Positions 16,573 to 24,868 of a stretch of 64,000 bases of DNA are shown here, piece by piece (position 1 is the stretch's first letter; every line of letters starts with the position of its first letter). The stretch lies in the NCBI RefSeq assembly GCF_042665525.1, contig NZ_JBHTCQ010000001.1, forward strand, positions 1,674,001-1,738,000. Reading direction: 5' to 3'. This stretch comes from Allobogoriella alba (GTDB lineage: Bacteria > Actinomycetota > Actinomycetes > Actinomycetales > Actinomycetaceae). The notes beneath the pieces are model-generated. The model saw nothing but the letters and a program-made list of their open reading frames with translations. It was not told the DNA's origin and made no database searches. The translations under genes and the position numbers were made by a program.

Positions 16573-18414
16573 TCAGGCCTCGACCGGCTCGATCTGGCAG
16601 ATGACGGCCCCGGTCGCCACGTTCTGGCCGACGGCCGCAGTGATGCCCTGCACCCGTCCGGAGCGGTGCGCCAGCAGCGGCTGCTCCATCTTCATCGCCT
16701 CGAGCACGACGACGAGGTCACCGGCCTCGACGACGTCCCCGTCGCCGACGGCCACCTTGACGATCGTGCCCTGCATGGGGGAGGAGAGCGCCGCCCCGTT
16801 CCCGCTCGAGGCGGCGGTGGCCGAGCGCGTCTGGCTGCGCCGGACCGGGCGCCGCTGCCCGCCACGCAGACCGCCGCTGATCCCCAGGCCGGCGGGCAGC
16901 ACGACCTCGAGCCGCTTCCCGCCGACCTCGACGACGACCCGCTCGGTGGCCTCCTGCTCCTGTGCCGGCTCGGGGGACGCGGCCGTGGGCGCGGTCGGCC
17001 GGGTGGAGGGCAACGCACGCAGCCGCTCGGCGTAGTCCGTCTCGATCCACGTGGTGTGCACCCGGAAGGAGTCGCCCCCGTCTTCGGCGACGAAGTCGGG
17101 CTCCCTCAGCACGGAGGCGTGGAAGGGGAGCACGGTCGGCACGCCCGCCACGGTGGTCTCCCGCAACGCGCGCCGTGCCCGTTCGAGAGCCTGGGTGCGG
17201 GTGGCGCCGGTGACGATGAGCTTGGCCAGCATCGAGTCGAACGCCCCGGAGACGGTGTCGCCGGCGACCACGCCGGAGTCGACCCGGACGCCCGGGCCGG
17301 AGGGCCAGGTCAGCTCGGTGATGGTGCCGGGCGCGGGCATGAAGCCGGCCGCGGGGTCCTCGCCGTTGATCCGCAGCTCGACGGCGTGGCCGCGCGCCGG
17401 CACCGACTCGTAGCCGAGGTCCTCACCCAGGGCGAGGCGGAGCTGCTCGCGGACCAGGTCGATGCCGGTGATCTCCTCCGTGACCGGGTGCTCGACCTGG
17501 AGCCGGGTGTTGACCTCGAGGAAGGAGATGGTGCCGTCGGCGCCGACGAGGAACTCACAGGTGCCGGCGCCGATGTAGCCCGCCGCACGCAGGATCGCCT
17601 GGGACGAGGAGACCAGGGCGGCCTCCTGCTCCGCCGTGAGGAACGGTGCCGGCGCCTCCTCGACGAGCTTCTGGTGGCGGCGCTGCAGCGAGCAGTCCCG
17701 GGTGGAGACCACGACGACGTTGCCCGCCGCGTCCGCCAGGCACTGCGTCTCGACGTGCCGCGGCCGGTCGAGGAACCGCTCGACGAAGCACTCACCGCGT
17801 CCGAACGCGGCGGTGGCCTCCCGCACGGCGGACTCGAACAGCTCGGGGATCTCCTCGCGCGTGCGGGCCACCTTGAGCCCGCGGCCGCCACCGCCGTAGG
17901 CCGCCTTGATGGCGACGGGCAGGCCGTGCTCGTCGGCGAAGGCCAGGACCTCCTCGGCGTCGGCCACCGGGTCGGGGGTGCCGGGCACCAGCGGGGCCCC
18001 GACCTGCTGGGCGATCTGCCGGGCGGTGACCTTGTCGCCGAGCGCGTCGATCGCCGTGGCCGGGGGGCCGATCCACACCAGCCCCGCGTCCACGACGGCG
18101 CGGGCGAAGTCGGCGTTCTCGGACAGGAACCCGTACCCGGGGTGCACGGCGTCCGCACCGGATCGGCGCGCGACGTCGAGGATCTTGTCCGGGTCGAGGT
18201 AGGTCTCGACCGCTCGGGAGCCGCCCAGCGCGTACGCCTCGTCGCACAGCTTGACGTGCAGGGCGTCGCGGTCGGGGTCGGCGTAGACACCGACCGTCGC
18301 GATGCCCTCGTCCGCGCACGCCCGGGCCACGCGGACGGCGATCTCGCCGCGGTTCGCCACGAGCACCTTCGTCAGCCGGTGCGTCGCGGCCGGCGGGACG
18401 GAGGTACTGGTCAT
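16573..18414 (-). CDS. Acyl-CoA carboxylase alpha subunit (biotin carboxylase-BCCP fusion)
   Basis: A 613-residue protein with an ATP-grasp biotin carboxylase (residues about 13-465) and a C-terminal biotinyl domain (about 540-613). The carboxylase shows KVLVANRGEIAVRVARAC, HPGYGFLSENADFA, IKAAYGGGGRGLKVAR, ERFLDRPRHVETQ and EVNTRLQVEHPVTEEITGIDLV. The biotin attachment site is EAMKM with Lys575, and SSPMQGTIVKV precedes it. This is the actinobacterial AccA-type subunit shared by acetyl-CoA and propionyl-CoA carboxylases. Its partners, the carboxyltransferase and epsilon subunits, lie at 35635-37646 and the biotin ligase at 40379. The linker (about 480-540) is rich in alanine, proline and arginine. 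Confidence 0.93.
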   Translation of the reverse strand: MTSTSVPPAATHRLTKVLVANRGEIAVRVARACADEGIATVGVYADPDRDALHVKLCDEAYALGGSRAVETYLDPDKILDVARRSGADAVHPGYGFLSENADFARAVVDAGLVWIGPPATAIDALGDKVTARQIAQQVGAPLVPGTPDPVADAEEVLAFADEHGLPVAIKAAYGGGGRGLKVARTREEIPELFESAVREATAAFGRGECFVERFLDRPRHVETQCLADAAGNVVVVSTRDCSLQRRHQKLVEEAPAPFLTAEQEAALVSSSQAILRAAGYIGAGTCEFLVGADGTISFLEVNTRLQVEHPVTEEITGIDLVREQLRLALGEDLGYESVPARGHAVELRINGEDPAAGFMPAPGTITELTWPSGPGVRVDSGVVAGDTVSGAFDSMLAKLIVTGATRTQALERARRALRETTVAGVPTVLPFHASVLREPDFVAEDGGDSFRVHTTWIETDYAERLRALPSTRPTAPTAASPEPAQEQEATERVVVEVGGKRLEVVLPAGLGISGGLRGGQRRPVRRSQTRSATAASSGNGAALSSPMQGTIVKVAVGDGDVVEAGDLVVVLEAMKMEQPLLAHRSGRVQGITAAVGQNVATGAVICQIEPVEA

Positions 18415-18492
18415 GTGAGAGGGCTCCCGGGTATCGACGTGCGACGTGCGGCGTGCCGCGCGCGAGGCGCGCGCCGGCGTAGCGCTCGATCG

Positions 18493-18498
18493 AGCCTA
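18493..18498 (-). promoter_or_regulatory. Possible -10 box of the carboxylase alpha gene
   Basis: TAGGCT on the minus strand, 78 bases before the ATG at 18414, would give a leader of about 70 bases containing GC-rich self-complementary stretches. No clear -35 element is visible. Confidence 0.35.
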
Positions 18499-18580
18499 GC
18501 CACGCGACCGCCACCGGACACAGTCCGACCCGGCCGGGATCCGCAAGTCTGTTCCACCTGCCAACCCCACTCGACCCTCG

Positions 18581-18597
18581 TTGTGGGAAGTCCACAA
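18581..18597. promoter_or_regulatory. Inverted repeat TTGTGG-N5-CCACAA
   Basis: TTGTGGGAAGTCCACAA has perfect six-base arms around a five-base spacer. It lies between the divergent carboxylase and uracil-DNA glycosylase genes, 96 bases before the glycosylase ATG. It may be an operator for either gene. Confidence 0.4.
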
Positions 18598-18619
18598 CAA
18601 GGTCCACGTCATCGCTGGT

Positions 18620-18631
18620 TACGGAGCCGTA
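18620..18631. promoter_or_regulatory. Palindrome TACGGAGCCGTA
   Basis: A perfect TACGG-AG-CCGTA palindrome inside the longer GGTTACGGAGCCGTAGGTT. I recall similar TTACGG/CCGTA elements before fatty-acid genes of actinobacteria, where TetR-family proteins bind. Here it could control the acyl-CoA carboxylase alpha gene on the minus strand. A leaderless start at GTG 18642 is also possible because TAGGTT (18630-18635) overlaps the palindrome. Confidence 0.5.
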
Positions 18632-18658
18632 GGTTGTAGCAGTGGCACAAATCACCCC

Positions 18659-18686
18659 TGGACATCACCCGCCCGGCGAACATGAT
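18659..18686 (+). promoter_or_regulatory. Promoter of the uracil-DNA glycosylase gene
   Basis: TGGACA (18659-18664) and CATGAT (18681-18686) are separated by 16 bases, each one base away from a good housekeeping hexamer. The -10 ends six bases before the ATG at 18693, consistent with a leaderless transcript and supporting that start. Confidence 0.5.
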
Positions 18687-18692
18687 GGTCGC

Positions 18693-19553
18693 ATGACCAG
18701 CCGCGCCCTCGACGGCAGCGCCGAGGCACTGCCCCACCCCGTCACCGGACGGCGGTTCCGCTCGCCGGTCCCACCCGGCACCGGCTGGCCGGGGGACCCC
18801 GCCGACGACGCCACCCCCGTCGCGCGGACCGAGCGGGACGTCCTCGAGCTGGCCGCCGGCGCGTCCGACGTCGCGGAGGTGGACGCCCGGGTGTCGGTGT
18901 GCCGGGCCTGCCCGCGCCTCGTCTCCTGGCGCGAGTCGGTCGCCGTCTCCGGGCGCCGGGCGAGCTTCGCCGACCAGCCCTACTGGGGCCGGCCGGGCCC
19001 GGGGTTCGGCGACCCGCACCCCCGGCTCCTCGTCGTCGGGCTCGCGCCCGCCGCGAACGGCACGAACCGCACCGGCCGGATGTTCACCGGCGACCGCAGC
19101 GGGGACTGGATATACGCGGCGCTCCACCGTGCCGGGTACGCGAACCAGCCCACGTCGGTCGCCTCCGGTGACGGTCTGGAGCTGGTCGGCGCGCGGATCG
19201 TCGCCGCCGTGCGGTGCGCTCCGCCGGCGAACCGGCCGACGCCGCAGGAACGGTCCACCTGCGGGCACTGGCTGGACCGCGACCTCGGGCTCGTGGCACC
19301 GGGTGTGGAGTCGATGCTGGCGCTGGGCGCCATCGGGTGGGACGCCGCGCTCGCCGCGGCCCGGCGCCTCGGCTGGCAGGTCCCGCGGCCGAAGCCGCGT
19401 TTCGGGCACGGCGCCGAGGTCGTGCTGCGCACGCCCGAGGGGCGGGACGTCCGCCTACTCGGCAGCTACCACGTGAGCCAGCAGAACACCTTCACCGGCA
19501 AGCTCACCGAGGAGATGCTGGACGCCGTCCTGGCGCGCACGAAGGGCGCCTGA
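18693..19553 (+). CDS. udgB: Uracil-DNA glycosylase family 5 (UdgB)
   Basis: A 286-residue Fe-S DNA glycosylase that removes uracil and some other deaminated bases. CRACPRL near residue 72 and CGHWLDRDL supply cluster-type cysteines together with RCAPPANRPTPQE. The active-site motif is GLAPAANGTNRTGRMFTGDRSG, the UdgB pattern with A in place of the polar residue of family 1, and the second motif is SYHVSQQNTFTGKLT. The start is taken as ATG 18693 because of the promoter just before it; GTG 18642 in the same frame would add 17 poorly conserved residues. Monocistronic. Confidence 0.88.
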   Translation: MTSRALDGSAEALPHPVTGRRFRSPVPPGTGWPGDPADDATPVARTERDVLELAAGASDVAEVDARVSVCRACPRLVSWRESVAVSGRRASFADQPYWGRPGPGFGDPHPRLLVVGLAPAANGTNRTGRMFTGDRSGDWIYAALHRAGYANQPTSVASGDGLELVGARIVAAVRCAPPANRPTPQERSTCGHWLDRDLGLVAPGVESMLALGAIGWDAALAAARRLGWQVPRPKPRFGHGAEVVLRTPEGRDVRLLGSYHVSQQNTFTGKLTEEMLDAVLARTKGA

Positions 19554-19581
19554 GCCGGGCGGCCGGGGTGACGTCGGTCGG

Positions 19582-20229
19582 TCAGGACCACAGGTCCGGG
19601 ATCGTGACGCCGAGGCGTCCGAGCAGCTCCCGGAACAGGGGGAGGCTCAGGCCGACGACGCCGTGGTGGTCGCCCTCGATGCCGGTGACGAACGGGCCGC
19701 CGAGCCCGTCGATCGTGAAGGCCCCGGCCACCCGTAGCGGCTCGCCGGTGGCGACGTACGCGTCGATCTCCTGCTCGTCGAGGTCCGCGAAGTGCACCTG
19801 CGTCGAGGACGTGGCACCCGTGGCCTCGCCGTCGGACCGGATCAGCCAGTGCCCGGTGTGCAGCACGCCCGAGCCGCCGCGCATCGCGCGCCATCGCTCC
19901 CGCGCCTCGGCAGCGTCCGCCGGCTTGCCGACGACCATGGGCCCGGCGGGTCCGGCCATCTCGAGCATCGAGTCGCAGCCCAGGACCAGGTCGGCGCCCT
20001 CCGCCGCCGGCCCGCCGCGGACGTCCTCGGCCTTGGCGCGCGCGAGCAGCAGCACCTGCTCGGTGGCGGGAACCGGACCGCGGCCGGCGGCCGTGGCCCG
20101 GCGTCCGGCATCGGCGAGCAGCGCTGGCTCGTCCACGCCCGAGACGGCGACCGCCGGCTCGATGCCCGCGGAGCGCAGCGTGGCGAGCCGGGCGGGCGAG
20201 GCGGAGGCGAGGAGCAGCCTCGCGCTCAC
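19582..20229 (-). CDS. maf: Maf family nucleotide pyrophosphatase
   Basis: A 215-residue protein of the Maf/HAM1-like family, which hydrolyses non-canonical or canonical nucleoside triphosphates to monophosphates. The N-terminal LLLASASPARLATLRSAGI corresponds to the ASxSPRR motif with R-to-A change in the second position. Further family marks are LARAKAEDV, LVLGCDSMLEM, GKPADAAEARERWRAMRG and GAFTIDGLGGPFVTGIEGDHHGVVGLSL. GTG 20229 follows GAGAGGA. In many actinobacteria maf lies beside carboxylase genes, as here (about 1.2 kb away). Confidence 0.9.
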   Translation of the reverse strand: MSARLLLASASPARLATLRSAGIEPAVAVSGVDEPALLADAGRRATAAGRGPVPATEQVLLLARAKAEDVRGGPAAEGADLVLGCDSMLEMAGPAGPMVVGKPADAAEARERWRAMRGGSGVLHTGHWLIRSDGEATGATSSTQVHFADLDEQEIDAYVATGEPLRVAGAFTIDGLGGPFVTGIEGDHHGVVGLSLPLFRELLGRLGVTIPDLWS

Positions 20230-20263
20230 GGTGTCCTCTCTTCGCGTGAGCCCTGCGGTGCCT

Positions 20264-20293
20264 CGCTCCGGCACACGTCGCTCCGGCACACCT
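20264..20293. repeat. Two 15-base direct repeats before maf
   Basis: CGCTCCGGCACACGT and CGCTCCGGCACACCT follow one another directly. They sit in a 109-base gap bounded by related inverted sequences (GCGTGAGC near 20334 on the minus strand and GGGCTCACGC near 20244), so the gap looks like a small mosaic repeat element rather than simple promoter DNA. Confidence 0.6.
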
Positions 20294-20338
20294 CGTTCCT
20301 CGGCGTCCCTCCGCGGGGGCTCCTCGCGCTCACGCTGC

Positions 20339-22030
20339 TCACGCCAGCGCCTCGCGCAACGTGTCCAGTCCCACCGAGCCGATGTCGAGCGCGCGCCGGT
20401 GGAACGCCTTGATGTCGAACGTCTCGCCGCGGGACTCGGCCGCCGAGCGGGCGTTGTCCCGGATCTCCTCCCAGAGCCGCTGGCCCACCTTGTACGACGG
20501 TGCCTGGCCCGGCCAGCCCAGGTAGCGGTCCAGCTCGAACGCGAGGAAGCCCTCGGCCATGTTGGCGTTCGCCTTGAGGAACGGCCACGCCTTCGCCGCG
20601 TCCCAGGTGCCGCCGCCCCACTCCGCGGGCGCCGGCTTGCGGAGGTGGACCCCGATGTCCAGCACCACGCGGGCGGCCCGCAGCCGCTGCCCGTCCAGCA
20701 TGCCCATCCGGTCACCCGGGTCGTCGAGGAAGCCGAGGTCGGCCATGAGTCGCTCGGCGTACAGCGCCCAGCCCTCGCCGTGCCCGGAGACCCAGGACGC
20801 CATGCGGCGCCACAGGTTGAGCAGCTCGGACCGGTAGACGGTCTGGCCGACCTGCAGGTGATGCCCGGGCACGCCCTCGTGGTACACGGTGGTCCGCTCC
20901 CGCCACGTGGCGAACTGCGTCACCCCCGCCGGGACCGACCACCACATCCGGCCCGGACGGGAGAAGTCCGCGCTGGGGCCGGTGTAGTAGATGCCGCCCG
21001 TCTGCGTGGGCGCGATGAGGCACTCCAGGCGCCGCACCGGCTCGGGGATGTCGAACTGGGACCCGGCGAGGGCGGCCACGGCCTCGTCCGACGTCGCCTG
21101 CATCCACTCCCGGAGCGCGTCGGTGCCGGACAGCGATCGTGCCGGGTCGGCGTCGAGCCGCTCCATGGCCTCGGTGATGCCGGTCCCCGGCCCGTAGAGG
21201 CCGTCGGCGACCTCCTGCTGCTCGGCGACGATCCGTGCGAGCTCCGCCAGGCCCCACTCGTACGTCTCGTCCAGGTCGACCTCGGCGCCGAGGAAGTACC
21301 GGGACCACAGGGCGTACCGGTCGCGTCCGGCCGCGTCCTCCTGCGGGGCGTCCCGGGCGATCTCCTCGCCGAGCACCCGCGCCAGGTCGGCGTACGCCTG
21401 GCGCGCGTCCGCCGCTCCGCGGGCCAGGTCCGCCGCCAGTGACGCGGGCGGCGCGGCACCGTCGGGGCGCGCACCGTCCACGAACGCGGTGAAGAACGAC
21501 GAGTCGGAGTCGGCCAGGTCGTCGGCCTGCTTCAGGCACGCCAGCACCTGCCGCTCGGGCGCGACGTCCCCGGCGGCCCGGGCGGCGCGCAGGGACTGGG
21601 TGTACCCCTCCAGGGCGTCCGGGACGGCGGCCAGCCGGCGCGCGATCGTCTCCCAGTCCGCGGTTGTCTGGGTCGGCATGAGGTCGAACGCCTCGCGGAC
21701 CGCCTGGACCGGGGAGGCGATGACGTTGAGGTCACGCAGCAGCTCGCCGGCCTCGGCGAGCTCCACCAGCAGGCCCAGGCGCTCCCGCATGGCGGCGTGC
21801 GTGACGACGTCGATGTCGTCGGCGGGCAGCGTGCCACCGAGGTCGCGGAGCGTGCTGCGGTGCAGCTCGGTCTGTGCCGCGAGCCCGTCGGGGGACAGGT
21901 CGGGCATCTCGTGGTCGTGACCCGGCAACCCGAGCGCGGTCGCGGTGAGCGGGTCGAGTGCCGCCAGGCGGTGGACGTAGGCGTCGGCGAGGGCGTCGGT
22001 CTGCGTGGTCTCGCGTGGCGTGGGTGTCAC
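20339..22030 (-). CDS. DUF885 family putative metallohydrolase
   Basis: A 563-residue cytoplasmic protein of the DUF885 family, regarded as zinc-dependent hydrolases or carboxypeptidase-like enzymes. The zinc motif HEGVPGHHLQ is intact and is followed by SGHGEGWALYAERLM, which supplies the third ligand region. The N terminus TDALADAYVHRLAALDPLTATALGLPGHD is also typical. GTG 22030 is preceded six bases away by TACCCT (22042-22037), which points to a leaderless transcript. The substrate is unknown. It may be cotranscribed with maf, although the gap is 109 bases. Confidence 0.85.
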   Translation of the reverse strand: MTPTPRETTQTDALADAYVHRLAALDPLTATALGLPGHDHEMPDLSPDGLAAQTELHRSTLRDLGGTLPADDIDVVTHAAMRERLGLLVELAEAGELLRDLNVIASPVQAVREAFDLMPTQTTADWETIARRLAAVPDALEGYTQSLRAARAAGDVAPERQVLACLKQADDLADSDSSFFTAFVDGARPDGAAPPASLAADLARGAADARQAYADLARVLGEEIARDAPQEDAAGRDRYALWSRYFLGAEVDLDETYEWGLAELARIVAEQQEVADGLYGPGTGITEAMERLDADPARSLSGTDALREWMQATSDEAVAALAGSQFDIPEPVRRLECLIAPTQTGGIYYTGPSADFSRPGRMWWSVPAGVTQFATWRERTTVYHEGVPGHHLQVGQTVYRSELLNLWRRMASWVSGHGEGWALYAERLMADLGFLDDPGDRMGMLDGQRLRAARVVLDIGVHLRKPAPAEWGGGTWDAAKAWPFLKANANMAEGFLAFELDRYLGWPGQAPSYKVGQRLWEEIRDNARSAAESRGETFDIKAFHRRALDIGSVGLDTLREALA

Positions 22031-22036
22031 ATCGCG

Positions 22037-22042
22037 AGGGTA
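22037..22042 (-). promoter_or_regulatory. DUF885 gene -10 box (leaderless)
   Basis: TACCCT on the minus strand, six bases before GTG 22030. The spacing matches other leaderless starts in this window. Confidence 0.5.
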
Positions 22043-22060
22043 GCGCCCTGGCCTGCGGTC

Positions 22061-22603
22061 TCAGGCGGGCTGCGCCCGCCGCGCCGGCGCCGCGGTGCCC
22101 GCGCCGTCCGACCCGCGACGCGGTGTCGGCCGCAGCGGCAGGGAGGCGAACGCACCGACCAGGACGAGCACCCCGACGACGAGCAGCACGTTCTGCTGCA
22201 TGAACAGCGCGACCGACCCGAGGACCGGCACGGTGAGCTGGACCTCGCCGACCTGCCGCACGGTGTACGGCTGCGGGTCCGGCGTGTCGTTCGCGTCACC
22301 CCGCAGGGTCAGCAGGGTGGCGCCGCCGGGGCCGGGCTCGGTGCCGACCACCCGGTGCGTCACCAGGCCCGACCCGTCCGGCCGGGGCAGGGTGACGACG
22401 TCGCCGACCTCGGCGTCCGCGGCCGGGATGGTCCGGGCGAAGGTCATGCCGCCGACGGGGATCTGCGGCTCCATGGACCCGGAGATCACGATGGCGGGGC
22501 GCAGCCCGAGCACGAGGCACGCGACGACGGCGACGACGCTGACCGTGCCGAGGATCGCGGCGAGGTTGAGGACGGTGGACTGGAGGAACCGCAGGGCGCG
22601 CAT
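22061..22603 (-). CDS. sipW: Signal peptidase I, SipW (ER-type, Ser-His)
   Basis: A 180-residue membrane protease. The first transmembrane segment covers about residues 12-35; the catalytic serine is Ser43 in ISGSMEPQIPVGG. The second catalytic position is a histidine, His83 in GLVTHRVVG, so this is the ER-type/SipW Ser-His form and not the bacterial Ser-Lys form. A second transmembrane segment is at about 135-155. In Bacillus, SipW processes the amyloid-forming TasA and TapA; here it follows five genes for secreted proteins in the same operon, which are its probable substrates. The ATG is one base after the stop of the previous gene. Confidence 0.9.
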   Translation of the reverse strand: MRALRFLQSTVLNLAAILGTVSVVAVVACLVLGLRPAIVISGSMEPQIPVGGMTFARTIPAADAEVGDVVTLPRPDGSGLVTHRVVGTEPGPGGATLLTLRGDANDTPDPQPYTVRQVGEVQLTVPVLGSVALFMQQNVLLVVGVLVLVGAFASLPLRPTPRRGSDGAGTAAPARRAQPA

Positions 22604-22604
22604 G

Positions 22605-23270
22605 TCAGGCCTCTCGGGTGCTGGAGGTGGCGTTGATGGTGAGGGTGAGGGCGGTCCGGCCGCCGTTGAGGGCCTCGGTGCCGTCGGCGTCGAGGTAGTG
22701 GACGAGGATCCGCAGGTCGGCCCGCGAGCCGTCCGCCCCGGGGACCCAGGGGTCGCCGTCGTCGAGCGGGTCCGCCCCGCGGGCGGCGAGCGTTCCCAGG
22801 GCCACGGCGGACAGGTCCTCGGCCCGCACACCGGTCGCCGGGTCGCCCGCGTCCCCGACGACGGCGGTGCCGTCGCCGGCGAGGACGGTGAAGCGCAGGT
22901 GGTCGCCGATGTCGGGCGCCCCGGCGACGGCGCTCGCGGCAGGGGTGAGCGTCAGCGCGGCCGGTGCGTCGCCGTTGTTCGCCAGACCCACCTCCACGGT
23001 GATCGTGCGTCCCGGGACCAGTGCGTCCTCGCCGTCGACCGGCAGTGCCAGCGGAGCGTCGAGCGGAGCCTGGTGCACGACGCCGTCGCTGCCGACCACC
23101 ACGATGTCGAAGGCGCCGGAGCCGGCGCTCAGGCTCGCGGTCTCCGCGTCGGTGAACGCGGCGGAGGTGAGTCGGGTGCTCACGAGGAGGGCCGTGACGG
23201 CGACCAGCACCACCAGGACCAGGACGGTCCGGGCGCGGTGGTTGCGCCGTGCGGCGTGCCTGCCGGCCAT
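22605..23270 (-). CDS. Secreted protein with SipW-type signal (TasA-like)
   Basis: A 221-residue exported protein. A basic N terminus (MAGRHAARRNHRART) precedes a hydrophobic segment and the motif TSAAFTDAETASLSAGSGAFDIVV, which is like the SipW-dependent cleavage region (A-x-A-FTD/Y-x-D) followed by the start of a TasA/camelysin-type beta-sandwich. The remainder is rich in A, D, G and T with alternating hydrophobic residues, as expected for beta strands. Its ATG overlaps the stop of the RCC1-like gene by one base. It probably forms a surface or fibre component together with its neighbours. Confidence 0.75.
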   Translation of the reverse strand: MAGRHAARRNHRARTVLVLVVLVAVTALLVSTRLTSAAFTDAETASLSAGSGAFDIVVVGSDGVVHQAPLDAPLALPVDGEDALVPGRTITVEVGLANNGDAPAALTLTPAASAVAGAPDIGDHLRFTVLAGDGTAVVGDAGDPATGVRAEDLSAVALGTLAARGADPLDDGDPWVPGADGSRADLRILVHYLDADGTEALNGGRTALTLTINATSSTREA

Positions 23271-24868
23271 CAGCCCACACCCCCCGGCCACACCATCTCG
23301 GTCAGCGGCCGAGCCGGCGACGTGGGCGCGGTGTTCTCGCCGAAGGAGTCCCGCACCGCGAGGCTGGGGTTGTTGTTGGCGTTGGCGTAGCCGCCGCCGA
23401 CCGAGTAGAACGAGCCGTCGGTCTTCAGCAGTGACGCCGAGTAGCCGTGGGCGCCGATGTCGGCGTTGTCGCTGCCCCAGGCCGTGATGCGGACGGGGTC
23501 GATGCGGTTCGTCCGGCTCGGCGCCCCGGTGGCCGGGTCCGGGAACCCGTACTGGGACGCGAACCGCCCGTACATCCACACGCCGCCGCCGGAGTCGAGC
23601 ATGATGACGATGTCCTCGCTCGGCGCGACCTTGACGATGCTCGCGCCGTCCACGTCGGTGGGCATCGGGGTGTACTGGACGGTGCCGGCGCCCTGGTGGC
23701 CGGCGCCCTCCTCGGCGGCGTAGCCCCAGGTCCACACGTCGCCGCTGCGCAGCCGCACCTGGCTGCCGTAGTAGTGGCCGGTCATCTCCTGGATGACGCA
23801 GGCGTCCCCGGCCGAGCCGGCCATGACGCCCAGGCTGCGGCAGCCGGAGTCGAACCCGGAGGGGTCGAGGTTGTTGATGAGGTTCGCGAGCCCGGTGAGG
23901 GTGGTGACCCCGTAGGACAGCGCGGTCAGCGTCCAGGCCTTGACGGGGGTGGCCTCGTACTCGTTGAGGGGCGCGAGGATCGGGATGCCGACGTTCCCGT
24001 CACCCTTCTGACGGCCGCCGTAGACGGCGTCGTTCCGTCCGAAGAAGACCACGCCGGGCAGTCCGTCGCCGTCCTCGCGGACGCCGGCGGCGTTCGTGTT
24101 GTACCGGACCGTGGACCAGCTGCCGGTCACGACGGCCCAGCCGTTCCACAGGCCCGCGCTCATCGAGTGCACGCCGGTGAGGATCAGCCGGGGCGTGCTG
24201 CCGTAGGTGCCGGCCGCGCCCTGCCCGGTCATCCCCTCGCCCTGCGGGTTGCCCCACGTGTACAGCTCGCCCGCGGAGGTCAGGGCCATGAACACCCCGC
24301 CCTGGGAGCGCAGGTCCACGACGGTGCCGGGGATGGCGACCTCGCCGGGGCTCGTGTAGTCCCCGGACCGTCCCATCATCTGCGCGGACGTGCCGCCCCA
24401 GGTGTAGACGAGGCCGTCGTCGGAGAGCGCGCCGAACGCGCTGTAGGACGACTCGTAGTAGTTGTCGTTGGTGCCACCGGCGACCTTGACGATGCGGCGG
24501 TTGCCCAGGCCGGTGTACCCGTCGTTCGGCAGCACGACGGCGGAGGGGGTGTCCCCGTCCGGGACGGTGCCCACGCCGGTGCCGGACAGCCCGTTGCCGC
24601 GGTACCCCCAGACCCAGAGCGTGCCGTCGTCCTGCAGCACGGCCTCGGTCTGGTTGAGGTACAGGCGGCTCGGGCTGAGCGCGATGGGGCCGGTGGTGAG
24701 CGCGTCGTCGTCGGTCGAGGTGGTGGCGACGGCGCTGTCGACGTACGCGGCGGTGGTCGTCTCGACGGCGGTGAGGACCGTGGTCGAGACCATGGCCAGG
24801 ACGCCGGCCAGGGCGAGCGCCGCGTGACGACGCAGGGTGTGCCGGGGGAGCGCGGCGGTGGTGCTCAT
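23270..24868 (-). CDS. Secreted RCC1-like repeat (beta-propeller) protein
   Basis: A 532-residue exported protein. The first 45 residues hold a signal sequence with a TAAYVDSAVATT segment, similar to the SipW-type processing region of the neighbours. The body contains RCC1-type blades, seen as repeated G-x-L/W-x-W-G: DGTLWVWGYRGNG, DGLVYTWGG, AGELYTWGN, SGDVWTWGYAAEE and GGVWMYGR. At least five blades can be recognised; a seven-blade propeller is likely. It overlaps the flanking genes (ATGA upstream and TGATG downstream). Propellers usually bind partners, so it may be an adhesive or assembly part of the surface structure. Confidence 0.78.
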   Translation of the reverse strand: MSTTAALPRHTLRRHAALALAGVLAMVSTTVLTAVETTTAAYVDSAVATTSTDDDALTTGPIALSPSRLYLNQTEAVLQDDGTLWVWGYRGNGLSGTGVGTVPDGDTPSAVVLPNDGYTGLGNRRIVKVAGGTNDNYYESSYSAFGALSDDGLVYTWGGTSAQMMGRSGDYTSPGEVAIPGTVVDLRSQGGVFMALTSAGELYTWGNPQGEGMTGQGAAGTYGSTPRLILTGVHSMSAGLWNGWAVVTGSWSTVRYNTNAAGVREDGDGLPGVVFFGRNDAVYGGRQKGDGNVGIPILAPLNEYEATPVKAWTLTALSYGVTTLTGLANLINNLDPSGFDSGCRSLGVMAGSAGDACVIQEMTGHYYGSQVRLRSGDVWTWGYAAEEGAGHQGAGTVQYTPMPTDVDGASIVKVAPSEDIVIMLDSGGGVWMYGRFASQYGFPDPATGAPSRTNRIDPVRITAWGSDNADIGAHGYSASLLKTDGSFYSVGGGYANANNNPSLAVRDSFGENTAPTSPARPLTEMVWPGGVG

